From positions 62,001 through 126,000 of the forward strand of contig LSNW01000031.1 in assembly GCA_001566965.1 (NCBI GenBank): 64,000 nucleotides of DNA, read 5' to 3'. Position numbers and translations under genes: made by a program. This document shows positions 17,825 to 28,059 of the stretch, in pieces. Every line of letters starts with the position of its first letter. The first letter of the stretch is position 1. The stretch comes from Methylothermaceae bacteria B42. GTDB taxonomy: Bacteria; Pseudomonadota; Gammaproteobacteria; Methylococcales; Methylothermaceae. A model generated the notes under the pieces. That model saw only the letters and a list, made by a program, of their open reading frames with translations. It did no database searches and was not told where the DNA came from.

Positions 17825-20479
17825 CTACAACCGCACCCGCCGCAGCCTCAATGCATTCAATACCACCGATACCGAACTCAAACTCATAGCAGCAGCGGCA
17901 ATGATGGGTGACAGCAAAATGCCAAAGAATGGATATAAAACCCCAGCGGCCACCGGCACACCCAAAGCGTTATAGACAAAAGCAAAAAACAGATTCTGGC
18001 GAATGTTACCCATCACCGCCCGCGATAGGCGGCTGGCCTTGGCAATACCGCGAAGATCGCCCTTCACCAAAGTAATATCGGCGCTCTCCATGGCGATATC
18101 GGTTCCCGTACCCATGGCAATACCGACATCGGCTTGGGTCAAAGCCGGGGCATCGTTCACGCCATCGCCAGCCATGGCTACCTTGCGGCCTTCGGCTTGA
18201 AGGCGCTTGACAATTTCGGTTTTGTGTTCCGGCAGCACTTCGGCATAGACTTGATGGATACCCAGCTTGAGGGCGACAGCTTGGGCAGTGGTGCGGCTAT
18301 CGCCGGTTGCCATGACGACTTCCAGGCCCTCATTTTGAAGGATTTTCAACGCTTCCAAAGTGGTTTTTTTAATGGGATCGGAGACGCCAATCAGTCCGCC
18401 AAGGTGATTATCGATGGCAACGAACATGACTGTTTGCCCTTCCTTGCGCAACTGCTCGGCGCGCGTTGCTATCTCATCGAGTGGAATCTGCAATTCTTCC
18501 ATCAACTTGGCATTACCCAAGGCGACTTCATGCCCCCCTACCTTTCCCACTACCCCGCGCCCAGTGTGCGAGCGGAATCCTTCCACAGGCGGCAATGTCA
18601 TGCCCTTTTCTTCCGCGGCGCGGACGATGGTGACCGCCAGCGGATGTTCGCTGACCCTTTCCAAGGCAGCCGCCAGCGTTAGCAAACGATCCTCATCGGT
18701 ATCCGCCGCTTCAATCGTCGTCAGCCTCGGTCGGCCTTCGGTCAAAGTGCCCGTTTTGTCCACCACTACCGTATCTACTTTTTCCATGGTTTCCAAAGCC
18801 TGGGCGTCTTTGATCAGAATACCTTCCAAAGCACCACGGCCGACGCCCACCATAATTGACATCGGGGTCGCCAAGCCCAGGGCACAGGGGCAAGCGATGA
18901 TCAATACCGCGACGGCATTGATAATGGCATGGGCCAAGCGCGGCTCAGGCCCCCAAAGGTTCCAGGCAATGAAGGTCAAAATCGCGACTGCGATGACAAT
19001 GGGCACGAACCAAGCCGCGACCACATCCGCCAGACGCTGAATCGGCGCCCGGCTGCGTTGGGCTTCCTGGACTTGGCGGACAATTTGAGCCAGCAGCGTA
19101 TCGGAACCCACCTTCCGGGCTTCTATCAACAACGTCCCCGTGCCGTTTACCGTCGCACCTACCACCTTATCGCCGGGCCCCTTCTCCACGGGGATGGGTT
19201 CTCCTGTCAACATGGACTCGTCCACACTGCTGTGACCTTCAATGACCACCCCATCCACCGGGATTTTCTCGCCCGGCTTGACCCGCAAGATATCCCCCAC
19301 CCGCACTTGATCCAGCGGCACATCTTCCACGCTGCCGTGAGTTTCATTCACCCGGTGAGCCACGGGCGGCGCCAAGCCCAACAGCATTTTGATGGCCGCA
19401 CTCGTCTGGCTGCGGGCTTTAAGCTCCAAAATTTGGCCCAGCAGTACCAACACGGTAATGGCAGTGGCGGCCTCGAAATAGACCGGAACCCAGCCTTCAG
19501 GCGAACGCAGAGACTCCGGAAACAAAGCAGGAAACAGCACCGCCACCGTGCTATACATCCAAGCCACGCCGATGCCCAAGGCAATCAGCGTGAACATATT
19601 CAAGCGCCGCAAGACGATGGACGCCCAGCCACGCACGAAAAAGGGCCAACCCGCCCACCACACTATTGGCGTCGCCAGCAATAATTCGGTCCATTGCAGT
19701 CGGCGGGAAGTCAAAAATTCCGGTAATGCAGAAGGCGCCAGATCGTGAAGCATGGCCAGGATCACCACCGGCAGTCCCAATACCAGGCCAATCCAAAAAC
19801 GCCGGCTCATATCGGCAAGTTCGGAGCTTTCCTCCCCGGCACCTCCTGAAGACACGGCACGCGGCTCCAGCGTCATTCCGCAAATTGGGCAATTGCCAGG
19901 GACGGGACGGATAATCTCGGGATGCATGGGACAGACGTATTCGACCTTTTCCACTGCCTTTTCTGCTTTGACCGGCTCCAAGGCCATGCCGCATTTTGGG
20001 CATGATCCGGGGCCAATTTGCCGCACTTCCGGGTGCATTGGGCAAGTGTATTCTTTGGCCTCGAGGGCGTAATCCTTCTCAGGCTCTAGTGGCCTGGCGC
20101 ATTCCGGGCAGAAACCGGGTTGATTGGAAGCGACATCAGGATGGGCGGGACAGCGGCAAACCGTGCAACAAACGCACCCTGGTGGGAGTGGTTCGGAGGA
20201 GGACGAACGAAAAATCCCCATCCAATCGGCGCGTAAAAAAAAGTTGTACAGGGGTACCCAGATCAGAGCAAAATACCAACCATAAGCATAACTTTCCACC
20301 AAGCCGAGAAGAAAACTTGGCCAACTCAGCCAAGAAAATCCCGGCAGCCATTTTTGCCAGTCCAAATACAGTTGATGCTCGGGAAACAGCAAACAGCAAA
20401 TCACGCACAGGGTGTAGCTGATGGCAATAAACAGACCGGTTGCCTGGCCTGCCGCATGCAATGAAATCGGGCTTTTCAT
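17825..20479 (-). CDS. copA: Copper/silver P1B-type ATPase with N-terminal DUF5676-like membrane domain and metal-binding repeats
   Basis: This 884-residue protein begins with two membrane helices (about residues 12-85, [25 protein letters not shown]) that resemble the small DUF5676 membrane proteins. Three Cys/His-rich modules follow (CRCPAHPD...CPEC, CPMHPE...CPKCGM, CPMHPE...CPICGM). The pump core has CPC near residue 530 ([11 protein letters not shown]), phospho-Asp574 in DKTGTLTEG, the HP motif SEHPLA, and [10 protein letters not shown]. The last helix has [15 protein letters not shown], typical of Cu+/Ag+ pumps. It exports monovalent copper or silver from the cytoplasm with ATP. GGAGAT precedes the ATG. 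It follows cusA by 77 bp. Confidence 0.92.
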   Translation of the reverse strand: MKSPISLHAAGQATGLFIAISYTLCVICCLLFPEHQLYLDWQKWLPGFSWLSWPSFLLGLVESYAYGWYFALIWVPLYNFFLRADWMGIFRSSSSEPLPPGCVCCTVCRCPAHPDVASNQPGFCPECARPLEPEKDYALEAKEYTCPMHPEVRQIGPGSCPKCGMALEPVKAEKAVEKVEYVCPMHPEIIRPVPGNCPICGMTLEPRAVSSGGAGEESSELADMSRRFWIGLVLGLPVVILAMLHDLAPSALPEFLTSRRLQWTELLLATPIVWWAGWPFFVRGWASIVLRRLNMFTLIALGIGVAWMYSTVAVLFPALFPESLRSPEGWVPVYFEAATAITVLVLLGQILELKARSQTSAAIKMLLGLAPPVAHRVNETHGSVEDVPLDQVRVGDILRVKPGEKIPVDGVVIEGHSSVDESMLTGEPIPVEKGPGDKVVGATVNGTGTLLIEARKVGSDTLLAQIVRQVQEAQRSRAPIQRLADVVAAWFVPIVIAVAILTFIAWNLWGPEPRLAHAIINAVAVLIIACPCALGLATPMSIMVGVGRGALEGILIKDAQALETMEKVDTVVVDKTGTLTEGRPRLTTIEAADTDEDRLLTLAAALERVSEHPLAVTIVRAAEEKGMTLPPVEGFRSHTGRGVVGKVGGHEVALGNAKLMEELQIPLDEIATRAEQLRKEGQTVMFVAIDNHLGGLIGVSDPIKKTTLEALKILQNEGLEVVMATGDSRTTAQAVALKLGIHQVYAEVLPEHKTEIVKRLQAEGRKVAMAGDGVNDAPALTQADVGIAMGTGTDIAMESADITLVKGDLRGIAKASRLSRAVMGNIRQNLFFAFVYNALGVPVAAGVLYPFFGILLSPIIAAAAMSLSSVSVVLNALRLRRVRL

Positions 20480-20556
20480 GATGTTTTATCTCCAGGATTA
20501 GAATCGGGCGGAATTGTTCTTTGTCTGCTTTTCGGCATACCGAAACCGCTCTCGAC

Positions 20557-23500
20557 TCAGGGGGTTGATTCATGACGGCTTTTCTCCAGCCATTGCAATA
20601 CCCAACCATAAATCACCGGTAGAATGACCAAATTCAGTACCATCACCGTGAACATCCCACCGAGCATTGGGGCGGCGATGCGCTGAGCCACATCGGCCCC
20701 GGCACCTTGACTCCACATCAGCGGTACGAGTCCGGCCATGGTGGAAATAGCCGTCATCGCCACTGGCCGCACCCGCAAGGAGGTACCTCGTTCCACTGCC
20801 TGCCAGACTTCGCCTGAACTGAGAGCCACCTTGCCAGCGCGGCGACGATTGGCTTCCTGATTGATAAAGCTGAGCACCAGTACTCCGATTTCTGCCGCCA
20901 TCCCCGCCAGGGCGATAAAGCCCACCGCCACCGCCACGGAAATGTTATAGCCATTCCAATAAATCAACCAGATACCGCCAATCAGAGCGAAAGGAATGGA
21001 AATCATCACCACCACGGGTCCGCTAAGATTGCGGAAATTGAAATAGAGCAGCAGGAAAATAATCAGCAAAGTCAGAGGGACGACTAGTTTCAAGCGCGCC
21101 TTGGCCCTTTCCATATACTCGAATTGACCCGACCAGCTCACGGTGTAGCCAGGGGGAATCTTTACTTTTTCGCTCAACACCTGCTTGGCCTTGGCCACGA
21201 AGCCGCCTATGTCGGAAGTGTCGATATCCACATAGATCCAGGCATTGGGCCGGGCGCCCTCGCTTTTGATCGATGGTGGCCCACGCCGAAGCTTCAGATC
21301 GGCCACTTGGGACAAGGGAATTTGGGCACCGGTTGGCGTTGGCACCAACACCCGCTTGAGCATCTGCAAACTATCCCGGAAGGCGCGCGGATAACGCAAA
21401 TTGACTGGATACCGCTCCAGTCCCTCGACGGTCCAGGTAATATTCATTCCGCCAATGGCGCTTTGAATCACATCCTGAACGTCCCCAACAGTAAGGCCGT
21501 ACCGGGCCGCCTCGAAGCGGTCGATTTCGAAATCCACGTAGTAACCGCCAACGGCTCGGTCACCAAAGGCCGATAGGGTTTCCGGCAACGTTTTCATAGC
21601 CCTTTCAATCGCTTCTGAAACTTTTTGTAATTCAGTCAGATTAGGGCCAGACACCTTAATTCCTATGGGAGTTTTGATCCCGGTGGAAAGCATGTCGATG
21701 CGGGTTTTGATCGGCATGGTCCAAGCGTTGGCAATGCCTGGGAACCGGATCGCTTTGTCCATCTCCGCCATCAACTGTTGGGTGGTTTTAGAGGGGTCGG
21801 GCCATTTTTCCTTAGGTTTAAGGCGGATGGTGGTTTCTATCATCGACAGGGGGGCCGGATCGGTCGCGCTCTCGGCCCGCCCCACTTTACCGAAAACATG
21901 ATGCACCTCGGGGAAGGTTTTCAAGATGCGGTCGGTCTGCTGAAGAATTTCCTTGGCTTTGGTAATAGAGACACCCGGGAAAGTTGTGGGCATGTAGAGA
22001 ATATCGCCTTCATCCAGCGGCGGCATAAACTCGCTCCCTAATTTGGAAAGAGGATAAAGTGTTAACGCCAGCAATCCAGCCGCGAGCAGCAAACTGAGAA
22101 TGCGGAAACGGATCGCCAACCGCAAAAGCGGGGTATGGATAGCGTGGAGCAGCCGGTTCAGCGGGTTTTTTTCTTCTGGAATCACTCGCCCGCGAATCAA
22201 ATAGCCCATCATTACCGGCACCAGTGTAATCGCCAACACGGCACTGGCACCCATGGCGTAGGTGGCAGTAAAGGCCAACGGTTTGAACAGCCGTCCTTCC
22301 TGGGCCTGGAGGGTGAAGATAGGTAAAAAAGAGACAGTAATCACCAGCAAGGAGAAAAACAGTGCCGGCCCCACCTCACGGGCGGCACTGCCAATGGCTT
22401 GCCAGCGCTCGGGGAGGGTGAGCTCACCTGCTTTCTTTTCTGCCGCCTGAGCCAAGTGTTTGTGGGCGTTTTCAATCATCACGATAGCCCCATCGACCAT
22501 GGTACCAATGGTGATGGCAATACCCCCCAGGGACATGATATTGGCATTAAGGCCCTGGGCCAGCATGATGATGAAAGCTGCCAATATTCCTAAGGGCAAC
22601 ACCAAAATAGCGACAAATGCCGAGCGCACATGGAGCAAGAACACCACACAAACCACACTGACAATGAGAATTTCCTGAAGCAAGCTATCGCGCAAGTTGT
22701 CGACCGCCCGCTCGATCAAGTCACCACGGTCATAGACTGGCACGATTTCAACACCTTCAGGGAGACCGACTTTCAGCTCCTCCAACTTTTCCCGCACTTT
22801 GCGGATGGTAGCCAAGGCATTCTCGCCAAAACGCATCACCACGATGCCACCAGCCACCTCGCCTTCGCCATTCAATTCCGCCAAGCCTCGGCGCAATTCC
22901 GGTCCCAGTTGGATATGGGCGACATCGCGCAGGCGGATCGGGGTACCGTTTGCGTCCACGCCCACCGGAATGGACCGCAGGTCATCGAGTGACTGGATGT
23001 ATCCCAGCCCCCGAACCATATATTCGGTCTCTGACATTTCAATCAAGCGGCCACCGACATCATTGTTGGAACGCTGAATGGCATGCTTGACCTTGGCCAG
23101 CGGAATGTTATAGGCAAGCAACGCATTGGGGTCGACTTCCACCTGATACTGCTTGACGTAACCACCGACAGAAGCTACCTCGGCCACTCCGGGCACGGTT
23201 TGGAGGGCATAGCGCAGGTACCAGTCCTGAATCGAACGCAATTGCGCCAGATCATGGTTGCCGCTTCGGTCCACTAAAGCGTATTCATAGACCCAGCCAA
23301 CCCCGGTGGCATCTGGCCCCAGGGACGGCGTTACCCCCGCTGGCAAACGGCCTGCGACGTAGTTGAGATATTCCAGCACCCGGCTACGGGCCCAGTACAT
23401 ATCAGTGCCATCCTCAAAGATGATGTAAACAAAGGAATAGCCGAAGAAGGAATAGCCCCGCACGACTTGAGCCTTGGGCACCGCCAGCATGGCAGTGGTC

Positions 23501-23706
23501 AAGGGATAGGTGACCTGGTCCTCGACCACTTGGGGCGCTTGGCCAGGGAATTCCGTGAATACAATCACCTGAACATCGGACAGATCGGGAATAGCATCCA
23601 GGGGGGTATTCTTCAAACTCCAAAGCCCCGCCGCCAATAATAATCCCGCGGCAATCAGTACCAGCAGCCGGTCACGAAGCGAAGCATTGATCAATCCTTC
23701 AATCAT
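20557..23706 (-). CDS. cusA: CusA-type heavy-metal RND efflux pump
   Basis: The 1049-residue protein has the two-fold RND layout with twelve membrane helices and two large periplasmic loops. Helix 4 reads VDGAIVMIENAHKHL, the form seen in Cu+/Ag+ pumps rather than the NCVRR form of CzcA. The central loop contains TMPIKTRIDMLSTGIKTPIGIK, which in CusA lies by the methionine metal path. It takes Cu+/Ag+ from the periplasm or cytoplasm and expels it through CusB and CusC using the proton gradient. The start overlaps the cusB end by 8 bp. The metal assignment rests on these motifs and the copA neighbour. Confidence 0.92.
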   Translation of the reverse strand: MIEGLINASLRDRLLVLIAAGLLLAAGLWSLKNTPLDAIPDLSDVQVIVFTEFPGQAPQVVEDQVTYPLTTAMLAVPKAQVVRGYSFFGYSFVYIIFEDGTDMYWARSRVLEYLNYVAGRLPAGVTPSLGPDATGVGWVYEYALVDRSGNHDLAQLRSIQDWYLRYALQTVPGVAEVASVGGYVKQYQVEVDPNALLAYNIPLAKVKHAIQRSNNDVGGRLIEMSETEYMVRGLGYIQSLDDLRSIPVGVDANGTPIRLRDVAHIQLGPELRRGLAELNGEGEVAGGIVVMRFGENALATIRKVREKLEELKVGLPEGVEIVPVYDRGDLIERAVDNLRDSLLQEILIVSVVCVVFLLHVRSAFVAILVLPLGILAAFIIMLAQGLNANIMSLGGIAITIGTMVDGAIVMIENAHKHLAQAAEKKAGELTLPERWQAIGSAAREVGPALFFSLLVITVSFLPIFTLQAQEGRLFKPLAFTATYAMGASAVLAITLVPVMMGYLIRGRVIPEEKNPLNRLLHAIHTPLLRLAIRFRILSLLLAAGLLALTLYPLSKLGSEFMPPLDEGDILYMPTTFPGVSITKAKEILQQTDRILKTFPEVHHVFGKVGRAESATDPAPLSMIETTIRLKPKEKWPDPSKTTQQLMAEMDKAIRFPGIANAWTMPIKTRIDMLSTGIKTPIGIKVSGPNLTELQKVSEAIERAMKTLPETLSAFGDRAVGGYYVDFEIDRFEAARYGLTVGDVQDVIQSAIGGMNITWTVEGLERYPVNLRYPRAFRDSLQMLKRVLVPTPTGAQIPLSQVADLKLRRGPPSIKSEGARPNAWIYVDIDTSDIGGFVAKAKQVLSEKVKIPPGYTVSWSGQFEYMERAKARLKLVVPLTLLIIFLLLYFNFRNLSGPVVVMISIPFALIGGIWLIYWNGYNISVAVAVGFIALAGMAAEIGVLVLSFINQEANRRRAGKVALSSGEVWQAVERGTSLRVRPVAMTAISTMAGLVPLMWSQGAGADVAQRIAAPMLGGMFTVMVLNLVILPVIYGWVLQWLEKSRHESTP

Positions 23707-25177
23707 GGCGACCTCCCTGTGGCATTGCTTTCATCTTATCAGCGCCCATGGTGTTATCCATTTTCATCGGCATGGGCTTATGTTCACGACCATTGTGTGC
23801 GTTGCTGGCGGGTGTGTCCGGGAGGTCTTCGCGGCAGGTATGCCGCGACGAAGCTTCCAGGGAAGGATTCACAGCGTCCTCCCGGACACACCCGCCAGCA
23901 ACGGATTGCCCCGGCTCCCTGAATTTGAGCATGGCCTCCCTCAATTTAGATTCAGAATCAATCAAGAATTGACCGGAAATCACCACCTCTTCACCTTCCG
24001 ACAAGCCGGCCAAGACCTCGACCATGCCATTGGAAGGCACCCCCAGGACCACAGTCCTGGGTTCAAACCTGCCCTGGCCTTTGACAACAAACACGTGATC
24101 CTTAAGGCCCGTGCGCACCACTGCCTCGGTCGGAACCGCCAAAACTGCCTTCTTCGGCCGGGTGTGGATGGTGGCATTGGCAAATAGCTCGGGGCGGAGC
24201 ACCAAATCGGGATTGGCAAACTCTAGCCGAACCTTAACAGTGCGGGTCTTGGCCTCGGCATAGGGATAGACATAGACGACCTCGCCCTTGAACACCCGGC
24301 CGGGCACGGCAATCAAGCGGATCTCCGCAGGATCGCCCACCTTGACCCAAGGCAGTTCATATTCATAAATATCGGCATAGACCCAGACCTTGCGCAGATC
24401 CGCCACCATGTACAATTCCGTCTGAGGAGTCACATACTGTCCTTCGCGCACGCCGACATGAACCACATACCCATCCACCGGCGAGTGAATGTGCAGGTTT
24501 TTCATGATTTTTCCGCTGCGTTCCAATTCCCGGATCTGATGAGCGGGAACATCCAGTAATTCCAACCGTTCCCGAGAGGTTTTCACCAACTCCCGGGCGC
24601 CGTGGCGGATATCCCTAAAGGGGCTATTTTTCAGGGCTTTCAGGCTCTTGAGCGCCAACAAGTATTCCTGCTCGCTGGCGACTAACTGGGGGGAATAGAG
24701 ACTCAAGAGCTCATCATCCTTGGCGACAGATTCCCCGGTTTCGCTGATAAAGAGTTTTTCCACCCACCCCTCCGTCTTGGGATGGAGTCGTGCCAGTAGA
24801 TCTTCATCGTAGGTCACTCGGCCAACGGTATGAATTGGATTGGAAAAATCCCGCCGTACCACTTTAGTCGCGCGCACACCAATGGTCTGCACAACGGTGG
24901 GGTCGACAACCACGGTGCCAGACGGGCCGCTGGTCTCTACCGAAGCACCGGGACATCCCGGTGGATAAACAGGCACATAATCCATCCCCATCTCATCCTT
25001 GGCCGGGGTCTTGGAAGTGATAGAAGGATTCATGGGATGGCGGTACAACATGGGTTCGCATTCGCTCTGTTTTGCCCCTGTCTCCGGGGAAACGTTTGGC
25101 GAACGCAGGCTTCCAAGCCAATAGCCTGATCCCACCCCTAAAGTCAACGCCAGCACAATGATCAACTTAATTGGCAT
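23699..25177 (-). CDS. cusB: CusB-type periplasmic adaptor with palindromic element inside the reading frame
   Basis: The 492-residue adaptor has an N-terminal membrane/signal segment. A Met/His motif (YRHPMNPSI...GMDYVPVYP, about residues 44-73) resembles heavy-metal-binding domains. The lipoyl/hairpin region (GWVEKLFISETGESV, YLLALKSL) and the barrel (VVHVGVREGQYVTPQTELYMVADL) follow. It links CusA to CusC and hands on Cu+/Ag+. Residues about 426-459 are encoded by a 102-bp palindrome (separate entry). The end is rich in Met and His (KPMPMKMDNTMGADKMKAMPQGGRHD without the element). The genes overlap by 11 bp with cusC and 8 bp with cusA. Confidence 0.9.
   Translation of the reverse strand: MPIKLIIVLALTLGVGSGYWLGSLRSPNVSPETGAKQSECEPMLYRHPMNPSITSKTPAKDEMGMDYVPVYPPGCPGASVETSGPSGTVVVDPTVVQTIGVRATKVVRRDFSNPIHTVGRVTYDEDLLARLHPKTEGWVEKLFISETGESVAKDDELLSLYSPQLVASEQEYLLALKSLKALKNSPFRDIRHGARELVKTSRERLELLDVPAHQIRELERSGKIMKNLHIHSPVDGYVVHVGVREGQYVTPQTELYMVADLRKVWVYADIYEYELPWVKVGDPAEIRLIAVPGRVFKGEVVYVYPYAEAKTRTVKVRLEFANPDLVLRPELFANATIHTRPKKAVLAVPTEAVVRTGLKDHVFVVKGQGRFEPRTVVLGVPSNGMVEVLAGLSEGEEVVISGQFLIDSESKLREAMLKFREPGQSVAGGCVREDAVNPSLEASSRHTCREDLPDTPASNAHNGREHKPMPMKMDNTMGADKMKAMPQGGRHD
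23801..23902. repeat. 102-bp palindromic element inside cusB
   Basis: Positions 23801-23825 and 23878-23902 are perfect 25-bp inverted repeats (arm begins GTTGCTGGCGGGTGTGTCC). Inside them CTTCGCGGCA and TGCCGCGACGAAG form a second, nearly complete stem. The element is exactly 34 codons long and does not break the cusB frame, encoding an Arg/Asp/Ser-rich insert between the end of the adaptor core and the Met/His-rich tail. I see no clear target duplication. Its behaviour resembles palindromic elements that insert into genes in frame, such as those of Rickettsia, but I cannot name the family. Confidence 0.8.
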
Positions 25178-26489
25178 CGAGTGTCCCCTTTTCTTCCGTT
25201 ATCACAGGTTTTCCCACCGCGGCTTTCAGTTTCGCCAAAGACTGCCGGGCCTCTGCCAGCGTCTTCCAGTATTGAATTTCGTAGTTATAGAGGGTCAGCT
25301 GAGAACGCACCAAGTTGAGAAAATCCACCTTATTGACTTGGTAACCAGCCAACATCGAGGCGACTGTTTGGCGCGCCTGGGGAATGATGCCCTTGTCAAA
25401 CAAGACCACTTGGTTGCGGGCGCGGTGGTAATCGGCCAGCGTCGCCGAAATCTCGGAGCGCACACGGTTCCAAGTGTCTTGCCATTGGAATTGATCGCTC
25501 AGTAATTCACTCTGGCGCTGATCCACGGCTTTGGCCTGTTTGGTGGCAAAGTAAAGGGGCACATTCATGCTCAACTTCAAGGTCAAAAAATCGGGGCGGC
25601 TCGTGCCATTGGGATTCTGGCCGCTGCGAAAACCGTGAAAGGCGCCAACCTTGAAGTCTGGCAAAAAGTCTTTTTTCGCCAATTTAACGCGGCTCCGGGC
25701 CGCTCGAATCTGCTTGTCAATCCTGGCCAACAGCGGCCGCGACTGCTGAGCGATAACAAACAATTCCGCCTCTGGCGGGCTTTCGGGCAGGTTTCGATCT
25801 GCTTGCCTGGGGAGCAATAGAGAGGCATTGGCGGGATAATCCAGCAATGCATTCAACTGGGCGGCGTCTTGCGCTCTCAAACCAATCAATTGCAACTCCT
25901 GGTCCAGCAGACGCGACAATTCCAATTGCGCCAGCAACACATCCTGTTGCAGCCCTTGGCCCACCTTATATTTGGTCTGAGCGATTTCAACGAATTGGCG
26001 CAGCAAATCCTGATTGGCGGCAATAATTTCCAACGCCCGATCCAGATAAAATACCCGCCACCATAGAACTGCCACGTCACGCAGCAACCTTAGTCGCCAT
26101 TCCGCCACGTCATCCCCAGCCGCTCTGGCTTCCCACTCGGCAGCTTCTTCCTTGAGCTTCAATTTGCCAGGAAAAGGCAACGCTTGGCTGATCCCAAACT
26201 GCAGTTGGGTCATCGCTTCCTGAGGAATATCAAACGTATCCACCGGCAGATTGAGGGCATTAAAACTCACTACCGGGTCTGGCAGGCTACCCGCTTGTGG
26301 GGGAACGGCCTTGAGCGCTTGATAACGGGCACGGATGGCCGCCAATGACGGGTTGGCGCTTTCCGCCTGCCGTAATGCTAACGCAAGGGTTAACGGATTT
26401 TTCTCAGCCGTGCTTGGAGGGGAGGAATCAGCCGCGACCACCGCGGCTTGCAGCACTAGGCTAAGGCATAACAACCATTTTGGGAACAT
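25167..26489 (-). CDS. cusC: CusC/TolC-like outer-membrane efflux channel
   Basis: The 440-residue protein has a signal peptide (about residues 1-20). Two repeated helical-barrel units follow, with ALRQAESANPSLAAIRARY and LRLLRDVAVLWWRVFYLDRAL in the first and ARSRVKLAKKDFLPDFKVGA in the second. It forms the outer-membrane exit duct for the CusBA pump. GAGGTG lies shortly before the ATG. It overlaps cusB by 11 bp, and two strong hairpins sit in the 81-bp gap before it. Confidence 0.88.
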   Translation of the reverse strand: MFPKWLLCLSLVLQAAVVAADSSPPSTAEKNPLTLALALRQAESANPSLAAIRARYQALKAVPPQAGSLPDPVVSFNALNLPVDTFDIPQEAMTQLQFGISQALPFPGKLKLKEEAAEWEARAAGDDVAEWRLRLLRDVAVLWWRVFYLDRALEIIAANQDLLRQFVEIAQTKYKVGQGLQQDVLLAQLELSRLLDQELQLIGLRAQDAAQLNALLDYPANASLLLPRQADRNLPESPPEAELFVIAQQSRPLLARIDKQIRAARSRVKLAKKDFLPDFKVGAFHGFRSGQNPNGTSRPDFLTLKLSMNVPLYFATKQAKAVDQRQSELLSDQFQWQDTWNRVRSEISATLADYHRARNQVVLFDKGIIPQARQTVASMLAGYQVNKVDFLNLVRSQLTLYNYEIQYWKTLAEARQSLAKLKAAVGKPVITEEKGTLDAN

Positions 26490-26517
26490 GAATCACCTCG
26501 CATGGAACAATCAACCC

Positions 26518-26575
26518 GGTTTGCACAGCGTGCAAACCAGTCTTGACACCGGCTAATGCCGGTGGGATTGTCAAG
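26518..26575 (-). promoter_or_regulatory. Two tandem hairpins between the small gene and cusC
   Basis: GGTTTGCACAGCGTGCAAACC (26518-26538) is a 9-bp perfect stem with a 3-base loop. CACCGGCTAATGCCGGTG (26547-26564) is a second perfect 7-bp stem, extended by CTTGACA and TGTCAAG on its outer sides. On the transcribed strand they begin at the stop codon of the small upstream gene and end about 28 bp before the cusC start. No T-run follows, so they are more likely to stabilise or process mRNA than to terminate it. Confidence 0.5.
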
Positions 26576-26921
26576 CGAGGATTCGGGGAGGCCTTCCCGG
26601 TGGAGGAAAGGTGGAATTTTGAAAGGAAGTGACGTAGAACTCAGGTATCTTACCTGAAGCGATAAAACCGGTAGCTATTTCAGCCGCCGCAATGATTGCC
26701 GGCACACTACAGCCACCGTCTCCGCAAGAAAAAAACGCCGACAGACACAAGGAACACGAATGCGTGCAATGGTGGCTATCTGTCAACGCTTTGACCTCGG
26801 GTAATTGCACGGATGCTTCAACCGATTGCATGTCAACAGCGAAAGATTGGCCCATGCCCGCTGCCGCCGACAGGGAAACCAGCCAAAACGCCATCATGCA
26901 AAAACAAACTCGAAGAAGCAT
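26571..26921 (-). CDS. Small Cys/His-rich secreted or membrane protein heading the cus operon
   Basis: From the ATG at 26921 the product has 116 residues. It opens with a hydrophobic signal-like segment (MLLRVCFCMMAFWLVSLSAAA). Later comes a cluster HHCTHSCSLCLSAFFSC followed by CGDGGCS, which offers many soft-metal ligands. A TTG start at 26957 is possible but gives a poorer signal sequence. I do not recognise a named family. Its position immediately upstream of cusCBA and the ligand-rich cluster suggest a periplasmic copper or silver binder, but that is inference. Confidence 0.6.
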   Translation of the reverse strand: MLLRVCFCMMAFWLVSLSAAAGMGQSFAVDMQSVEASVQLPEVKALTDSHHCTHSCSLCLSAFFSCGDGGCSVPAIIAAAEIATGFIASGKIPEFYVTSFQNSTFPPPGRPPRILA

Positions 26922-27021
26922 TAAATCATCGGTCCATGAATCAACTTGATTGCTCAAACCTAGCAGACAACTAAATCAGAAGCAACCAGCAATCACTTAT
27001 ATTGCAATTTTTCTTCGGCTT

Positions 27022-28023
27022 TTACCTGGCCGCCAACGCCGCGGTTTTGAGCAAGTCGAGCAGATCAAACACTCTCGCCAGGTATTGATCATGGATTTTC
27101 ATCTTGCTTTCTCCGCGCCCTTTGAGTTCGTTGCCCAGCTTGCCAATGAATTTTTCCAGCCGGCGGCGGTGCATCCCTGTGACGGCAAGCAGTGGATCGA
27201 CTATCACCCCGGCCAGGGTGGAAACAACCGCCAAAGCAGCCATGACCGCCCCGGTGGAAGCGACAATCAGGCCCGTGGAAGCAGTAACTGGAAATACTGA
27301 ATAATACCAAGCCCCCAGAGTGGGGCCGAGCCAAAAACCGGAGACCGCCAGGTGATGGGCAATCACACCCGCCAGAGCGCTGCCACCTGCCACTGCGCCG
27401 GGCGTCGCCTGATGAAAAGTGGCATAACCTGTCGCCAGGGTAATGATACTGGTGGCCAAGTCCGCGGCGGCGGTGCGGGCAATGGCTAGTTGAGACAAAT
27501 TATGCTCGAGGGTGGTTTTAAACCTGGGAGAACCCACCTTGCCATGGATGATTTCCAAATAACTCTCACAAACCGCCGCCAACTCAGGTTCCGATAAAAT
27601 TTCCGCCAACAACACATCCCGTCGGGATTCACGTTCCCCATCCTGGTAGGGCAACTCCAGCAATTCAGTGTATATCAACCATTTCACTTCCCGCTGAACA
27701 TCGGTTTCAAAACCCTGGGGCAGTTTCTCCAATTTATCCGCCAGTCTCTCAGCACCCAGTTTCCGGCCAAGACTTGCCAGGGCCTGGGCCCCCAGTGAAG
27801 GCACTGCCCAGACAATATTCAACGGCGCCCGGTAAAGGTCTTTCCCCAACGCTTTGCGGTGCAGTTTCAGCGCGCCTTTTACGGAGAAATACTTATCCAC
27901 GAACCCGGGAACCCTGGCATTGCGGGATTGGATATAGCGTTCAATGCCACGGTTGACAGCCTGTTCCACCAGGCGGGAATCCAATGACGGGACTGACTTT
28001 GCGTCAAGGGTGATGTCTTTCAT
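27022..28023 (-). CDS. Conserved-looking membrane protein of unknown function
   Basis: From the ATG at 28023 (AAGGAC just upstream) the product has 333 residues. The N-terminal half is soluble and rich in charged residues (SRNARVPGFVDKYFS, LHRKALGKDLYRAPLN). Two or three hydrophobic stretches follow between about residues 195 and 285 (ALAGVIAHHLAVSGFWLGP, ASTGAVMAALAVVSTLAGV). A basic C-terminal tail closes it. I cannot name the family with confidence. It may be transcribed after the sterol-desaturase-family gene that ends 36 bp upstream. Confidence 0.7.
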   Translation of the reverse strand: MKDITLDAKSVPSLDSRLVEQAVNRGIERYIQSRNARVPGFVDKYFSVKGALKLHRKALGKDLYRAPLNIVWAVPSLGAQALASLGRKLGAERLADKLEKLPQGFETDVQREVKWLIYTELLELPYQDGERESRRDVLLAEILSEPELAAVCESYLEIIHGKVGSPRFKTTLEHNLSQLAIARTAAADLATSIITLATGYATFHQATPGAVAGGSALAGVIAHHLAVSGFWLGPTLGAWYYSVFPVTASTGLIVASTGAVMAALAVVSTLAGVIVDPLLAVTGMHRRRLEKFIGKLGNELKGRGESKMKIHDQYLARVFDLLDLLKTAALAAR

Positions 28024-28059
28024 GTCCTTTAGACACAAACCACTTAGGAACGATCCTTG

